Source of the DNA: Anisakis pegreffii | Taxonomy: Eukaryota; Nematoda; Chromadorea; Rhabditida; Anisakidae | Length of the DNA stretch: 64,000 bases | Reading direction: 5' to 3' | Assembly (NCBI GenBank): GCA_035041965.1 | Contig: JAPYMA010000093.1 | Location: 124,001-188,000, forward strand | Shown here: piece by piece, positions 1-11,400 of the stretch | Position numbering within the stretch: position 1 is the stretch's first letter | Layout of the letters: the number at the start of each line of letters is the position of its first letter | Made by a program: the position numbers and the translations under genes | Notes under the pieces: model-generated | What the model was told of the DNA's origin: nothing | Seen by the model: the letters and a program-made list of their open reading frames with translations, nothing else | The model's database searches: none

Positions 1-335
1 CACATTAAATGATCGACTTTGATGTTTCAATCAGTTCAGTTTGTCCATTTTAGTTGTGAGAGGGGACTGGGTAACTTCATGAAATATCGTTTATCCCTTA
101 GCATAAATTTGCTGAATATTTAATCACAACATTGATAGATTCCAACCATAAGATATTGAAAGTTCAATAGATCAGTATCCAGTTTACATATCACAGAAAT
201 AGATTCGGTTCATTTTTTGTGAGTGGTATTTCATTTATTGAATCAACAGTTAGGTGTATTTTGTGATGGTTTTGAAAATGACGGTAACGAGCATGCATGC
301 ATTTGAAATCATACAGTTGGTATTGTAATTGTAAG
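1..335. other. Upstream intron/flank of the first gene, no exon resolved
   Basis: AT-rich sequence with no coding stretch that I can join to the gene that follows. It is probably the end of an intron, because the first exon seen downstream corresponds to the middle of a TRIP4 protein; the 5' exons then lie before the window. Possible splice acceptors are at 316 (ACAG) and 335 (TAAG). Confidence 0.5.
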
Positions 336-3227
336 GAACGAGAAGCGATAATTGCCCGAAAAGAAGAGCTGAAACAAATGCGTGCACGTCAGAAGAGAGC
401 GTTGATTGTGGATTTTGATTTGGACAAGAGAACCGTGAATGAGGTACGTGGATAATCCATCAGATATGATAGTTTTGTGTTTGATTTCGATGACTAACTC
501 ACATTCGAATTGTTTTCTTCGCATCTTATGGCATTGTTTCATTTGGATGCTATGAATACTTTGGAAGAAAGTTCAAGTGAATAGATTCAATTGAACCGAT
601 GAGGAGATTCACATATAAACCTGTAAATATGTGTCTAGATTCAGTAACTTCAGACCAGTTTTTCAGTTTCGAACGAAAGATTTCAGAAATTTTTAAAAAA
701 ATTTCTATTTTTTTCAATTTTTCAATTCAGACAAGTTTTCAACTCAACAATTTTGATTTTAGACAAAAGATCAGCATGAGTATGCGGCCAGCGATCCTGT
801 AATCCAGTCAATCATCAGTAAATCACACCAGAGACAACAACAAGAAAGTGGTGTATTGATGTCAAGACCGAATTTCGATTCCCTATTCCCTTCGTTTACT
901 CCGAAAGTATGCAATTTTAATTGTTTTATTTTTGCAACTTCACTATCAAATTGTCGTTTCGTGGAGAGTAATTAAAAGAGTGGAGGAATTTCCATCAGAA
1001 TGATTGAATTGATTAGAAGCATCAAAGAATTTCAGTTGTTCAGTTTTTTGATTTAATCAGTTGCAATCAGTATAGCATTTTCATTGAGTAAAAGAAATCA
1101 ACGTTGGTTATTGGATCATTATGTTTTGTTTACAGCGGCATTTGTTTTTGAATTCATTTATGCACTTAAGTAAGGTTTTACTGAGAAATGTCGACCGCAA
1201 GGTTTTGCGAGGTTGACCATTTGGGAAGCATTCAGAAAGTGAATAATATATTCAGTACGATGAACGATACGGTCACCGAAGTAAGAATGTGCAAGCGTTG
1301 AGTGACGATGAACGATTAGAAATTGACGATATGTTTTTGATACCGAGTGAAGAGATGTTATACGCTGAAGTGGAACGGAAAGGTTATGCGATACCCGTGC
1401 AACAACCACTCGCTTCATTATTAGCTGTTGGTATTAGAAGGTTCGTTTGTTTGCTGTTGGTTTAATTTGTCTATTTGGATGATTTATATTCTGATGGTGT
1501 AACTTTCATATTAGACGATGCTAGTGTTGTGGTTTCAGAAAATAATGAAATCATTTATTTTAATCCTATAATGTGATCTTATTTGGTGTATTGTGACGGT
1601 GATGTTGTATTCAACTTTGATTGTGTTTGATTGATTTTTTGATTGTACAAATAGAACTGGTTTCTGTTTTGTTTTGCTATGGAGTTTGATGTGTAGAGGG
1701 AAATTCAACTTGAGCAAATGAGTGAGTTGAGAGTTATGTGAAGTTGAAATGAAATAGATTGGAATTGAAGATGTTTTTCGTTAATTTATAGCAGATGTGC
1801 GTGCTTATTGATGGATGAAGGGGAGTGTGCGTTTATGTGAGGTGTTCGAGCATGCATGAAATGAGTATTGAGAATCTATGAATTGATTTGAAAGCAAAAG
1901 ATTTGTTAAAAAATCTTTTGCTTAGTATTGATATCGGATATTGAAGATGGTTTTGAGTCGACGAAAAACGAATTCAGGCATATTCCATGGCCTGAGGATG
2001 TGGATCTTCGTGGACCGTTGTTCATCGCTGCAACAGCAAGAGCAGCCACACAGGCTGAAATTAGAGATGAAGTACAGAAATGTCGGGATTTGGCATTCCA
2101 GAATGTTTATGGTTAGTTGCGAATTTTCCTATTGGATGATTTATTCTGATGGTTTGATTCGCGTATTAGACGATGCTATTGTTGTTTTTTGAAAGTAATG
2201 AAATCAGTTATTTTAATAATGTGATAAATCGAAGTGATATAATAATGTGATATAATGATAATAATTTTGATATAATAGTAATGATGCGATATGATAATAT
2301 AATATATATAATGTGATATAAGTGTTATAATAATAATTTTAATAATGTGATATAATCTTATAATGTGATCTCATTAAGTGAGAGGCAAGAAATTGATATT
2401 GGTTTTGTTATTGCCTTATTTTTTGCGAAGTTTGTTCATGTGATAAATGAAAGTGTTTTCGTGGATGGGTTGGTTTCGTAGCCATTACATAAATGGGAAT
2501 CGGTACGATGAAGATAGATTGTGGCATGAGTGATATGTTGCTTGGTTGAGGTGAGGCTGATGGCGGATATGGAGGACTGGATCGAGAGTATCCGTTAAGT
2601 TATCCGAGTGGTGCGATCGTAGGTAGAGCGATGCTGATGGAGTGTTTATCGTTGGCTGAATATGTGGAAAGGGTAAGGATTCGTTGCTTGATTCGTCGCT
2701 CAGTGCAGTTCAGCGTCATATTTTGTCCATTTATTCTCATTTTCAAAAATTTTATTTTTAGTTTTTTTTTGAGCAGAAGTAATGAAACAAATTTATCTGA
2801 AAACGTGTTGATAATTATTCGCATTTTGCATTAATGAATCTTGATTTAATTAAGTGATGCAGTGTAGTGTGTGTAATGTATCATTATTGGTTAGTTAATT
2901 TGAATAATGTAAAAATAATTATTTTTGTTTAGTGATATACAATTGAGAATAACAGTGCAAATATGGTGTGAATGCTTGGAAATTTGTAAGTGAAGGTATC
3001 AGATTTACTTGATTGAATTGCAGTATCCACAAGGTGAATGTGCAGACTCGCAAGAAGGTTTCGTATTGATATTCAAAGTGTTCGATCCGTTGTTGGTGCC
3101 CATTCCGCATCTGCCACCGCAGTCTTCTTCGCTTTCATCATCGTCTCAAAGTCATGAACTTTACACGATTAATAAACAACTGAGGACTGCAATCAAACAC
3201 ATTCTTGACCCGTATAGTTTCAGTTAA
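336..3227 (+). CDS. TRIP4 / ASC-1 homologue, 3' part (ASCH domain)
   Basis: Activating signal cointegrator 1 is a transcription and ribosome-rescue cofactor of the ASC-1 complex. Exons: about 317/336-443, 763-906, 1256-~1440, ~1926-2111, 2551-2672 and 3024-3227 (TAA). The first encodes a basic helix ending DFDLDKRTVNE, equivalent to the 'VTIDFAGRKILEE' stretch of human TRIP4. The ASCH domain follows: VQQPLASLLAVGIRR, then RGPLFIAATA, YPSGAIVGRAMLMECLS and GFVLIFKVFDPLLVPIP, in the same order as in human TRIP4. The join between exons 3 and 4 is unresolved: donors at 1430, 1440 or 1448 and acceptors at 1925 or 1946 give different residues where the family has its 'VEGRSW' motif. The N-terminal C2HC5 zinc finger would lie outside the window. 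A possible AATAAA is at 3545. Family assignment comes from motif order recalled, not from a search. Confidence 0.82.
1441..1570 (+). repeat. Intronic repeat copy A in the TRIP4 homologue
   Basis: Right after the donor region of intron 3 lies a stretch that recurs after the donor of intron 4. Shared landmarks, in order, are TTGGATGATTTAT, TTCTGATGGT, TATTAGACGATGCTA, TTGTTG/TTGTGG, and AATGAAATCA followed by TTATTTTAAT. Identity looks high over about 110 bp. Confidence 0.75.
2112..2240 (+). repeat. Intronic repeat copy B in the TRIP4 homologue
   Basis: Second copy of the element described for the preceding intron, again beginning within about 20 bp of a splice donor. It runs into a TAATGTGATATA-rich low-complexity tract. 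Confidence 0.75.
2205..2375. repeat. AT-rich minisatellite-like tract
   Basis: Imperfect repetition of a TAATGTGATATAAT-like unit inside a TRIP4 intron, with interspersed TAATAAT triplets. Degenerate, without a fixed period. Confidence 0.6.
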
Positions 3228-4283
3228 TTTCGGTTGCTTTTGCATGCTTCAACTGGAAAGGGTTGATAGTCGGGGAAGTGGAATTTCTTTTTTGAGGTGG
3301 TGGATAAAAATGGGTGAAGGGAATCTGTTAAGTCTTGGAACGTCTTCATGGATTGATTTTGATTGTTTAAGTGTTTTTGATGAATTGGTATTGATAAGGT
3401 TATTGCTTCGAAAGGTATTGATATGATTAATTTATTGTGTGACAGTGAATTAATTTATTGTGTGAATTGCTGTGATTTTGATATATATTTTTATTATTTA
3501 TGTGTGTTGTTATTATCATCAGATTGTTAAACTGTTGTGGGTGGAATAAAACTGCAGTTTACAGTTATATTATACTGATGAGATATTTAACATTGTTGCC
3601 GTCTTATTCAAAGCATTCAATGCGTATCTGTTTACGATGATGAACTATAATCGCAAGTGTAATCGCATGTTCTGTTGGAAGTTGTGAATATTAGTTGAGG
3701 CAAAACTGAAACATTTCTTTGAAAACAATAGAAGTTCGAATGTAATGAAGAGAATATGAAATCAGTGAATTTGTGGAGGAATTCCTTTCCTTTAATTGAG
3801 TAAAGAGGTCTTGGAGAAACTAATGAAACACTTCGGATTAGGTGATTTTCTCTTGTTTAACAGTAGGTAAGCTTTCATTTTTGTTCATTGAAATCATAAA
3901 TGTAAACTGTAGCAATTGCATTTTCATTCAGTTTGGTTGTTTGAATATTTGTAGTGATGAAAGTGTTTAAAAATATTCAGTTTTGAGGTGATAAAGTAAT
4001 CAAATGAGTTGTATGAATATATGTGTATATTTATAAATAAATCTCAAGGCAGTGAACATTTTTAGATAATACTCTTAAAGCATTCCAGAACGACATCAAT
4101 GCAAAACGAAGTAGAGAACGATGAAATTCGAAGGGAGATACGGTTTCTTGGCTATATTGGTGAAGAGGTTCGATTTGACTTGTCATGATTTGTCCGGAAA
4201 TTTTTAGAAGTACCTCTTTGCACATTGATTTGTGCCTTCAAAATTTAGTTTTTGCGTTGAAAATATTTTAATTTTAGGCAGAA
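3228..4283. other. Intergenic region between the TRIP4 and MTCH homologues
   Basis: About 1.05 kb with no supported exon. It starts with the probable 3' UTR of the TRIP4 homologue (AATAAA at 3545). It ends in TTTTAATTTTAGGCAG immediately before the next ATG, which resembles a spliced-leader acceptor. Confidence 0.55.
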
Positions 4284-7200
4284 ATGGCTGAACGTGAAGT
4301 ACGAAGTATAGTATTCGGTGCATTTTTATCGCATCCAATCGCCGTCGTGAGTCGAACCCTATCACAGTTAGGCTACAATCGATTACCCTTAACTAAAGGC
4401 AGATATTTTTTGGTGGTTGGACCGTCGTGTTTCTTTCATGCGAACGCTTTCTCGTATGGTGAGTAGACAAAAGTGAAATTTCATTATTTCATTTCTTGCT
4501 TGAATTGTTTAAGATTTCTTCTATTCTTTTTGGGTTCACAGTGGAATCGAGAGAAGTTTCCGTGATTTTTTGTCGTTTGTTTTAAAAATGATTTTCATGA
4601 TTCTCATCTTCCTTCTCGGAGATTATTTTTTCCGAGGAATTTATCGGACAATTTACAAAATCGAGTTGAGAAAAGGATTCGAATGTTTTGTGCTTAAGAA
4701 CTATTAATTGCAGCCAGGCATTTGTATCAGTTGTATGGCTTTCGGTCGTTATGGGTTGGTGCAGAAATAGCCTTAGTGAAAGAGGTGCTCGCGTGTGCCA
4801 TTCGACTGATCGTTGCCAGGGTACGAGAAAGGATTGCTGACCAATATGTTCACATTTTGTCACGTTCTTGTAAAGCTGAAATTTATTTGCTGAAATCAAA
4901 TTGAAATGAAGTTTGCAGAATTTTATTTGCAATTTTCACGTTTAGTTGCATGAAATTTATTTTGTTCAGAACATTTTCGATAGAGATTAAATATTTCATG
5001 CATAAGCGAAAATATAAAATAATTTTGTGATTGAATATGAATGAAATACGCAGGTGATTGAGATTGGAATAGGAGAAGTAATAATTTATTAATGAGTTGA
5101 ATGTGTTCTTGTGAACGCATTGTGAGTGGGATTGGGGAATTATGAGAGGTACGAGAGGAATTGTGAAAGTGGATATCTTATTATTAAGGAGAGAACATTT
5201 TATTGAGCAATTTTGTTGAAGCGATTATGACATTGGTACATCACTCGGTCTCCGCGAACGAAAACTTTCCCGTTCGCGGAGGAAAGTTTTGCTCAAAACC
5301 GAGTGGTGTACCAATGTCATTAATGTTGTGAGCCTGAGCCAGGCTATGATCCGGCTTATCCAATTATCTATTATCCAATCGTCTGTTATTATTCGTTATG
5401 AAGCGATTGTGTTGAGTGAATTGATGATGTGCCGTTACCATTTGTTTGATTTTGTTTTATTCTTAGCAACTTCGATTACGGCATTTCGAGTTCGGTGGTG
5501 CCGGTGATATAGCTCGAGAGGGACCGCGAAATGTTTTCGAGCGATTCCAGTTGTTGATTCGATTTGTGACACGTTCAGCGATTGTTGTGGTGGCGATGGA
5601 TTTGATCAGTTTCCCTTTCATATGTTAGTTGGTTTCGTTGGTTGATTCGTTATTGTTAAGGTGTAATGTAATTTGTTTAGTGCCTGCTGTCTGCGATATG
5701 ATTTATGAAGTGAATTCCAAACACATTCAACTTTGTATTTCTTTATTCACGTTTTGATTTTCAGCTGATTGTATTTGTAACAGAATTCTACTGGATGAAT
5801 TTTTTGAGTTTATGAAAAATTTTTTCTTCTTAATGAGTTCGTTTTACGTGGTATTGTTTGTGAACGCATTCGATATTTTGCTCTCTATTGGCTGCTATAT
5901 AGCGATTTGGTTGCAACAGTGTAGTAATAATTACAGCAGCTGTAATAATATTGATTTTAACAATGGTAAAAATAAGAGCAGTAGTGGTAACGGAAATAAT
6001 TTTGAGAGCAGCCATAAATAAATTTCAGTGGTTCAAACTCGAGAGGTGGCACAATTGGTGTGTGATATGGACGTTCATGAGGATATATTCGAGTCTTTTT
6101 CATCAGTTTATGTGCAAAGTGGACTTTTGTCGTTGTATAGGTGCGATTCTTTGCGTTGATTTCCTTTTATTTTCCTCAGATTTTGGCTGAAATGATTGTT
6201 TAGTAAGGTTGTGAAAATTGAAGATTGTTGATGAAATCTGCGAGGAAAAGTTATGTAATGTTATAAGTGGTTTATATTTTGAGCCAGTAATATATCTGGA
6301 GTAGATGTTTGAGATTTCAGCGGATTCACACCATTACTCGTATCGTCAGTATTGGGTATGCTTCTGACTCATGCGATGAGCTTCTCCATTGATGTGATAT
6401 TTTATAAATTGGTTTGTGATACGTCTTATTCAAATGTTGTTTTCATTTGCATCGTCGTTGTGTTGCAGTATTCGTGAGAATTTTGTCTGAAAGACTGGAA
6501 ATTTTATCATGAAGAAATGATGTTTTGAAAAGATTTTCGTTCCAGTTTAGAAATTTGTTTGGGTAAGAGAATGATGCTTCGTAGAGAACATGATTTTTTT
6601 TTGGAAATTTCATTGAAATATTTTGCAGTTCAGCGTGTGGCTAGTTTCACTTAAGAAGGAGAAATGAGAAATTTTCTCGTGGAAAAGAAAGGTTCTATGA
6701 AAATTTCATTAAGATTGGCAATCCGTTTGGTACAGATGCTCGGCAGTTGCTGCGTTCTTTGATGGATGTGACTTGTTCCTTTCTGAGGAAATCAATCACG
6801 TATCCGTTCGCGTTGACATCCATCTTAATGTCTACGTTTGGCTCGAGGTTAATCCTCTCTTTCTTAGAAGTTGCTATCATTGTTTATCATATTTTTATCA
6901 TTTGAGTTTCTGTCATCTTTCGATTTTCCCGCATGAAATTGTTGCATATATTTTGGGGCAGTTGAAGGCACTGTCATGGTCAGCATTGTTTCTGTGCGAT
7001 GAAAAGCATTGAAATGAGGATGGGTCTGATGATGAGATGAGTAATGCTCATTGAAGTAGCCTCGTGTTTTTATATTTCATGTATTTTGTTTCGATTGAGT
7101 CGTTGATGATGAAAAGTTGATTGGATGGTGGAAAAATTGAACTGTTTTGAATGTGATTTGTGAAATTTTTATTCAAGTTTTTTTTAAACTCTTAGATATT

Positions 7201-7546
7201 TTAGTTTTTTACTCTGATCTTTTGCAATCGTATAATTGCAATAAGGATTTTTATAAGACATGGATCAGTTTCAGTGTATTTGTGAGTCATCTAATGCTTG
7301 ATCTTTATGTATTCATAGCAACCTTTCGACTGTTTCAGTTTACCGGTTCGTGATCTGAACGTTCGATCGTCGTCGATATGGAGCTTACGATCGACGAAAT
7401 GCAGCAGCTGGTGGCAAGTTCATCAACTGCTGTGGTCAAGTGGAAACCAGTGGAGAGGACAATACTCATTTTTCCGACTCTATCGAGGCGCTTTGCAATT
7501 GGGTTGGGATGGACTTTATTATGCTGCACCGATTTTGAGTCTTTGA
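4284..7546 (+). CDS. mtch-1: Mitochondrial carrier homologue (MTCH1/MTCH2 family)
   Basis: Outer-mitochondrial-membrane SLC25-like protein; in mammals MTCH2 acts as an insertase and apoptosis-linked receptor. Seven exons close exactly in phase: 4284-4458, 4714-4820, 5467-5623, 6029-6140, 6321-6411, 6714-6847 and 7339-7546 (TGA), 984 nt, 327 residues (human MTCH2 is about 303). Repeat 1 has LSQLGYNRLPLTKGR, matching human 'LIQVGYEPLPPTIGR', then ARHLYQLYGFRSLWVGAEIA. Repeat 2 has TRSAIVVVAMDLISFPF and YVQSGLLSLYSGFTPLLVSS. Repeat 3 has SITYPFALTSILMS and ends with WRGQYSFFRLYRGALQLGW. The ATG is preceded by a TTTTAG acceptor 8 bp upstream, as for a trans-spliced mRNA. The sixth exon uses a TTAAG acceptor, chosen because it keeps frame. 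The symbol follows the nematode orthologue name. Confidence 0.9.
5227..5320. repeat. Nested hairpin / MITE-like palindrome in an MTCH intron
   Basis: Outer arms 5227-5249 and 5298-5320 (ATGACATTGGTACATCACTC and its complement) pair at 22 of 23 positions. Inside, 5250-5260 (CTCCGCGAACG) pairs with 5271-5281, while 5261-5270 (AAAACTTTCC) can instead pair with 5281-5290. The inner stems are mutually exclusive. The tract is far more GC-rich than its surroundings and lies in the second intron. Confidence 0.85.
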
Positions 7547-8478
7547 GCGAAATTCACTTGAAAATTGCGTGAGTTATAACGAGAAACGAGAACATTTTAT
7601 GCGGATTCCATTTCTTATCTGGAGGGGGGGGAAGAGAAGAGTCATCTTTCTTCTTGAAACAATTTGAAATCTGTTTCAAACGTTGTATTTATGAGGGAAA
7701 TATCTATTCATTTGTGAGTCGGATAGAAAGATGAAATGTTTTAGGCAAATTTGGAGAAGAGTAATGTTATGAACTAATTTCATATCACATGTAAGTATTC
7801 AGGTTAAGAATTTGCAATTTTTGTATTGTTCAGGTACAATGTTTTTGTTTCAATTGTACTATTTCATTGATTACTAATTACTAATGTTGTTTAATATTGA
7901 TACTATTGTTTTTTGTTAATGTGATTTGATATTATTGTTTTCTGTAATTTGTTTTTTGTTACTTTGAAGATGTTTGAAATATGCTGTCTTATTGTTTAGT
8001 TTTAGGTGAATATTTTTGTAATTAACGTGTTTTATGTTAAGTTTCTGGAAATTTGGAGCAGTTTATGTGTATATAGTAAGTTGGGAGTGCGTTTTTCTTT
8101 GACATTATTGTTCTTTTTTTTGATTTGTTGTAAGAATCACTTGCGAGTCGGTGTAATCTGAGCAGTTCAGTAGTAGCTGATTATTAGTTTCACTGATTTT
8201 GGCTGTATAACTTATTTTAGTGAGAATTAATCAAGGTGATTTTCAATAAATCATGGTGATTTTTCTTCGGTTTCGTTTTCGTACAATTTGCAGTGCATAT
8301 GCAAGATCTGTTCAACATGGTGACAGTCAACAATATATCTGCCGTTTATGGATGTGAACATTTACATTCGTTTGTTTTGTTCAGTTGAAACGACTTTCGT
8401 TTGTTTCGTCGCAAATTTCCGCACGAATATTTGTATTTGTGCTTTCAGTGGTTTTTCCTAAAAAACCAAATTCAGCTG
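7547..8478. other. Intergenic region between the MTCH and BRAP homologues
   Basis: About 0.93 kb of T- and G-rich sequence without a supported exon. It includes a G run at 7624-7632. It ends at CCAAATTCAGCTGATG, where the CAG at 8473-8475 is a plausible spliced-leader acceptor for the next gene. Confidence 0.5.
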
Positions 8479-11400
8479 ATGAGCGAAATAACACCAATAA
8501 TTATACGGTTGGAAATTGAGAAGAGTGCACCGTTTTTCAAATTGGAATTTTCAACTACTGACGATAACGGTAAGCAGCAGCAAATATCTAATTACATTTA
8601 GTTTTATCGTCAGCGATATAATAGATGGATGGGTGGTTAATTGATATGATGACTTGTTGGCGTTTATGATTTTCGAGAATTTTTATAACTTTGATCCAAG
8701 AACTTTGCTGTCGAAATTCATCGCAAATATAATGGTTTTCGGGAAATTTGGGAAAGTAAGTGAATTACTATCACCCCTAATCTTGATGGTTTTGAATAAT
8801 CAGTAATGTGGGATGGAACAGGGGATAACATCGCACGTTTTTTGATCCCTGTCAATGGTTTTGGAATTTAGACTATAGTGGGAGATAATTTTAGCTGATA
8901 ATTCAAAGAATATGAAAAATGGATGAGAAGAGCAATTAACTGTGATAAAAGTGATCAATGGAGTGATCTTGAACAGGCTTATGTGTGAAACGTACAATAA
9001 TTAGCTGACGATGAATAAATATATAATTAATTAAGTGAAATAATTTTAGCAGAAAGCAGTGAAGAACCATTAAGAATCGCACTGTCGAGTACGGCAAAAA
9101 CAATGTTGGCCAGTAAACGACGCAATAAAAAAGCGACAGTGACAACGGCACAGCAATCGGCCACAACAGCACCATCGATAGCGCCAGTGTTAGGTGAAGA
9201 TTGTAGTAATGGGCGCGGAGCTTTACCACCAATCGCAGCTGATCCAAGACCGCAGAATACGGTTAGATCTAGTAGAAAATTATTGATATTTGGGCAGTTC
9301 TGTCTTTGAGAATGATTCAAATTATGTTTTAGTATTTGAACTGAAAGAATTGTTTTGATGTTTTTGTTTGAATCAGAATTGAAGTTGAGATATGTTTCAA
9401 TGAGGCATGATTATGAGGAGTAAGGTTTGGTTGATAGGAGGTGATTGAAAGAATGGATGAATGATGATTGAATAGAAGTAATTGGTGATGAATTGGATAG
9501 AGCAGAATTGAGATAATGTTTTGGTTCGGAGTTGTCATTGTTATTATTATTATTATTTTCATTATTATTATTACGTTCATTGAGGGAAATTTATTCTGCA
9601 ATCGGAATTCATTTCGACGGCAAAACAATCGAAAATGAGTAGCAAAGAATGTGAATTGCGAGCATCTGTATAGTTGTATCAAAATAGAGAATATAGATGA
9701 TTTCGTCGAATTTGATTGGAACTGAACAATTGTTTAAGGAGAGACCAGCACCGAGCCAAACGCAGTGTTTCGGTCGTCGGAAATACGCCGAAGTTGTCGT
9801 TGAAACCTTCTCCGAAGAAATCCTCAGCAACAAGCCAACACCTGCATCCGCGTCGTCTGCATCTTCAACAACAGTGCCATATCGCGATATCGCCGGTAGC
9901 GAACCACCTCAAGGATGCTCAGTACAACCGACCCCGTCTGGCTCGTCGATTTCTTCATCCAAAACCGCTAGTGAACCATCATTGGGTTGGTATTATTTTA
10001 CCTGTTGATACCATTTGGATTGGTTTTTTTCATCATCACCTCTCAATCTTTAGTGGTTGTTTATAAGGTTTATGGCTAGCTGGTAAAATATACTGAATGT
10101 CATCTTCAAGCCACTGATGGAGAGATGATCATGAACCGTTAAAATACATTGTGCAAGCAAGCAGTAATTCATATCATGAAATAATCTGATTTGAGTAAGT
10201 TGGCATGAAGTAAAATTTGCAAGGGTTTGAAATGATTGTGTAATATTTCAAGCTTAATTTTGAGTACTTATGTACCTCGAAATTGTTTTTAAGATGTCGA
10301 CAAGATGACATATTTCTCGGGAAATCCTTTCGTTGAGAAAACATCTGGTATTCTGCATTTTTACAAGCATAGGTGAGTTGTTGTGATCATATATTTTAGC
10401 TTACTTTTTAGTATTTCAATTGATTCGTTTACACTATTTTGGATACGATTGTTACTGCAGCAAATTTAGTTCTTTCGGTTTTTATTTTCCTACGATTTTG
10501 TGTTCATGAAATTCGATGATATTGACTGGTTGATATCATTTCAGTGAAAGCAATTTAGTTCAGAAGAGAAAATGCTCAATGTTGTGTATGATGGCCGTGC
10601 CATCGCTGATAACGTGTCATGAGCTGCTAAAATTCGTGGCACCGAATCTGCCGACAATCAGTGCGATGAAGATCATTCGAGATATGACACCGAATCAATA
10701 TATGGTCATCATCAAATTCAAATCGCACGTGAGTTTGTTTTCGTTTGGCGAATGGCTATTGGTGGAGGGGTATGAAAATATTATGAAAAATGAAAATATA
10801 AACAACCATACTCATTTGTATTATCCTTTAAAGATTCATTGTTTTATGCTGATATTGAAACCCATTGAGGGTTCGGATTCCCTTTGTCAATGAACGCAAT
10901 TTTCATTTGTTAATTGATGTTGATGTGAACAAATGGATATGTAAGCTGACATGTTTGTAATAAGGAAGGCGTTTTGAAACAGTGAATGGTAAAGGTTCAT
11001 AGAGTCATTGTTTAAAGTGAATGTATTTTATGTCTATTCATATGAACGGATTGCTGGATAATTATATTCAGAGATTTGTTTTTACACTGGTAGTATGTAC
11101 ATTTATTTTTTTATTTATTTATTAGTAAGTGTGAAAATTGAAGGAAGCTGCAATGGTGTTCTACGAAGAATGTAATAATGCGCGATACAACGAAATTGAA
11201 CCAGAGCGGTGTTCGTTGACATTCGTGGAATCGATTGAATCTGTTCGTTTCTTCTTTTCTTTTCAGTCAATTAAATTGTCTGAAATTCTTTTGAAGTAAT
11301 AATTTAATATTCATTTGATTAAGAAAGTTTGTAGGATGATAAATGATTATTTCGATAGCTGAAGTGATATGCGATAGAAATGTAACATAGAGATAATGAC

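Noticed and set aside
5289..5507. Plus-strand ORF of 72 codons overlapping the intronic palindrome
   Set aside because: It lies in an intron of the MTCH homologue, runs through the hairpin arm, and the family alignment is satisfied by the exon at 5467-5623 in another frame.
3228..8478. TRIP4-MTCH-BRAP homologues as one operon
   Set aside because: Same strand, but gaps of ~0.9-1.05 kb are longer than usual nematode operon spacing, and no polyadenylation-plus-SL2 signature is visible; SL2 reads would be needed.
9716..10066. Alternative-frame ORF of 116 codons overlapping the third BRAP exon
   Set aside because: The other frame joins both neighbouring exons in exact phase; this one does not.
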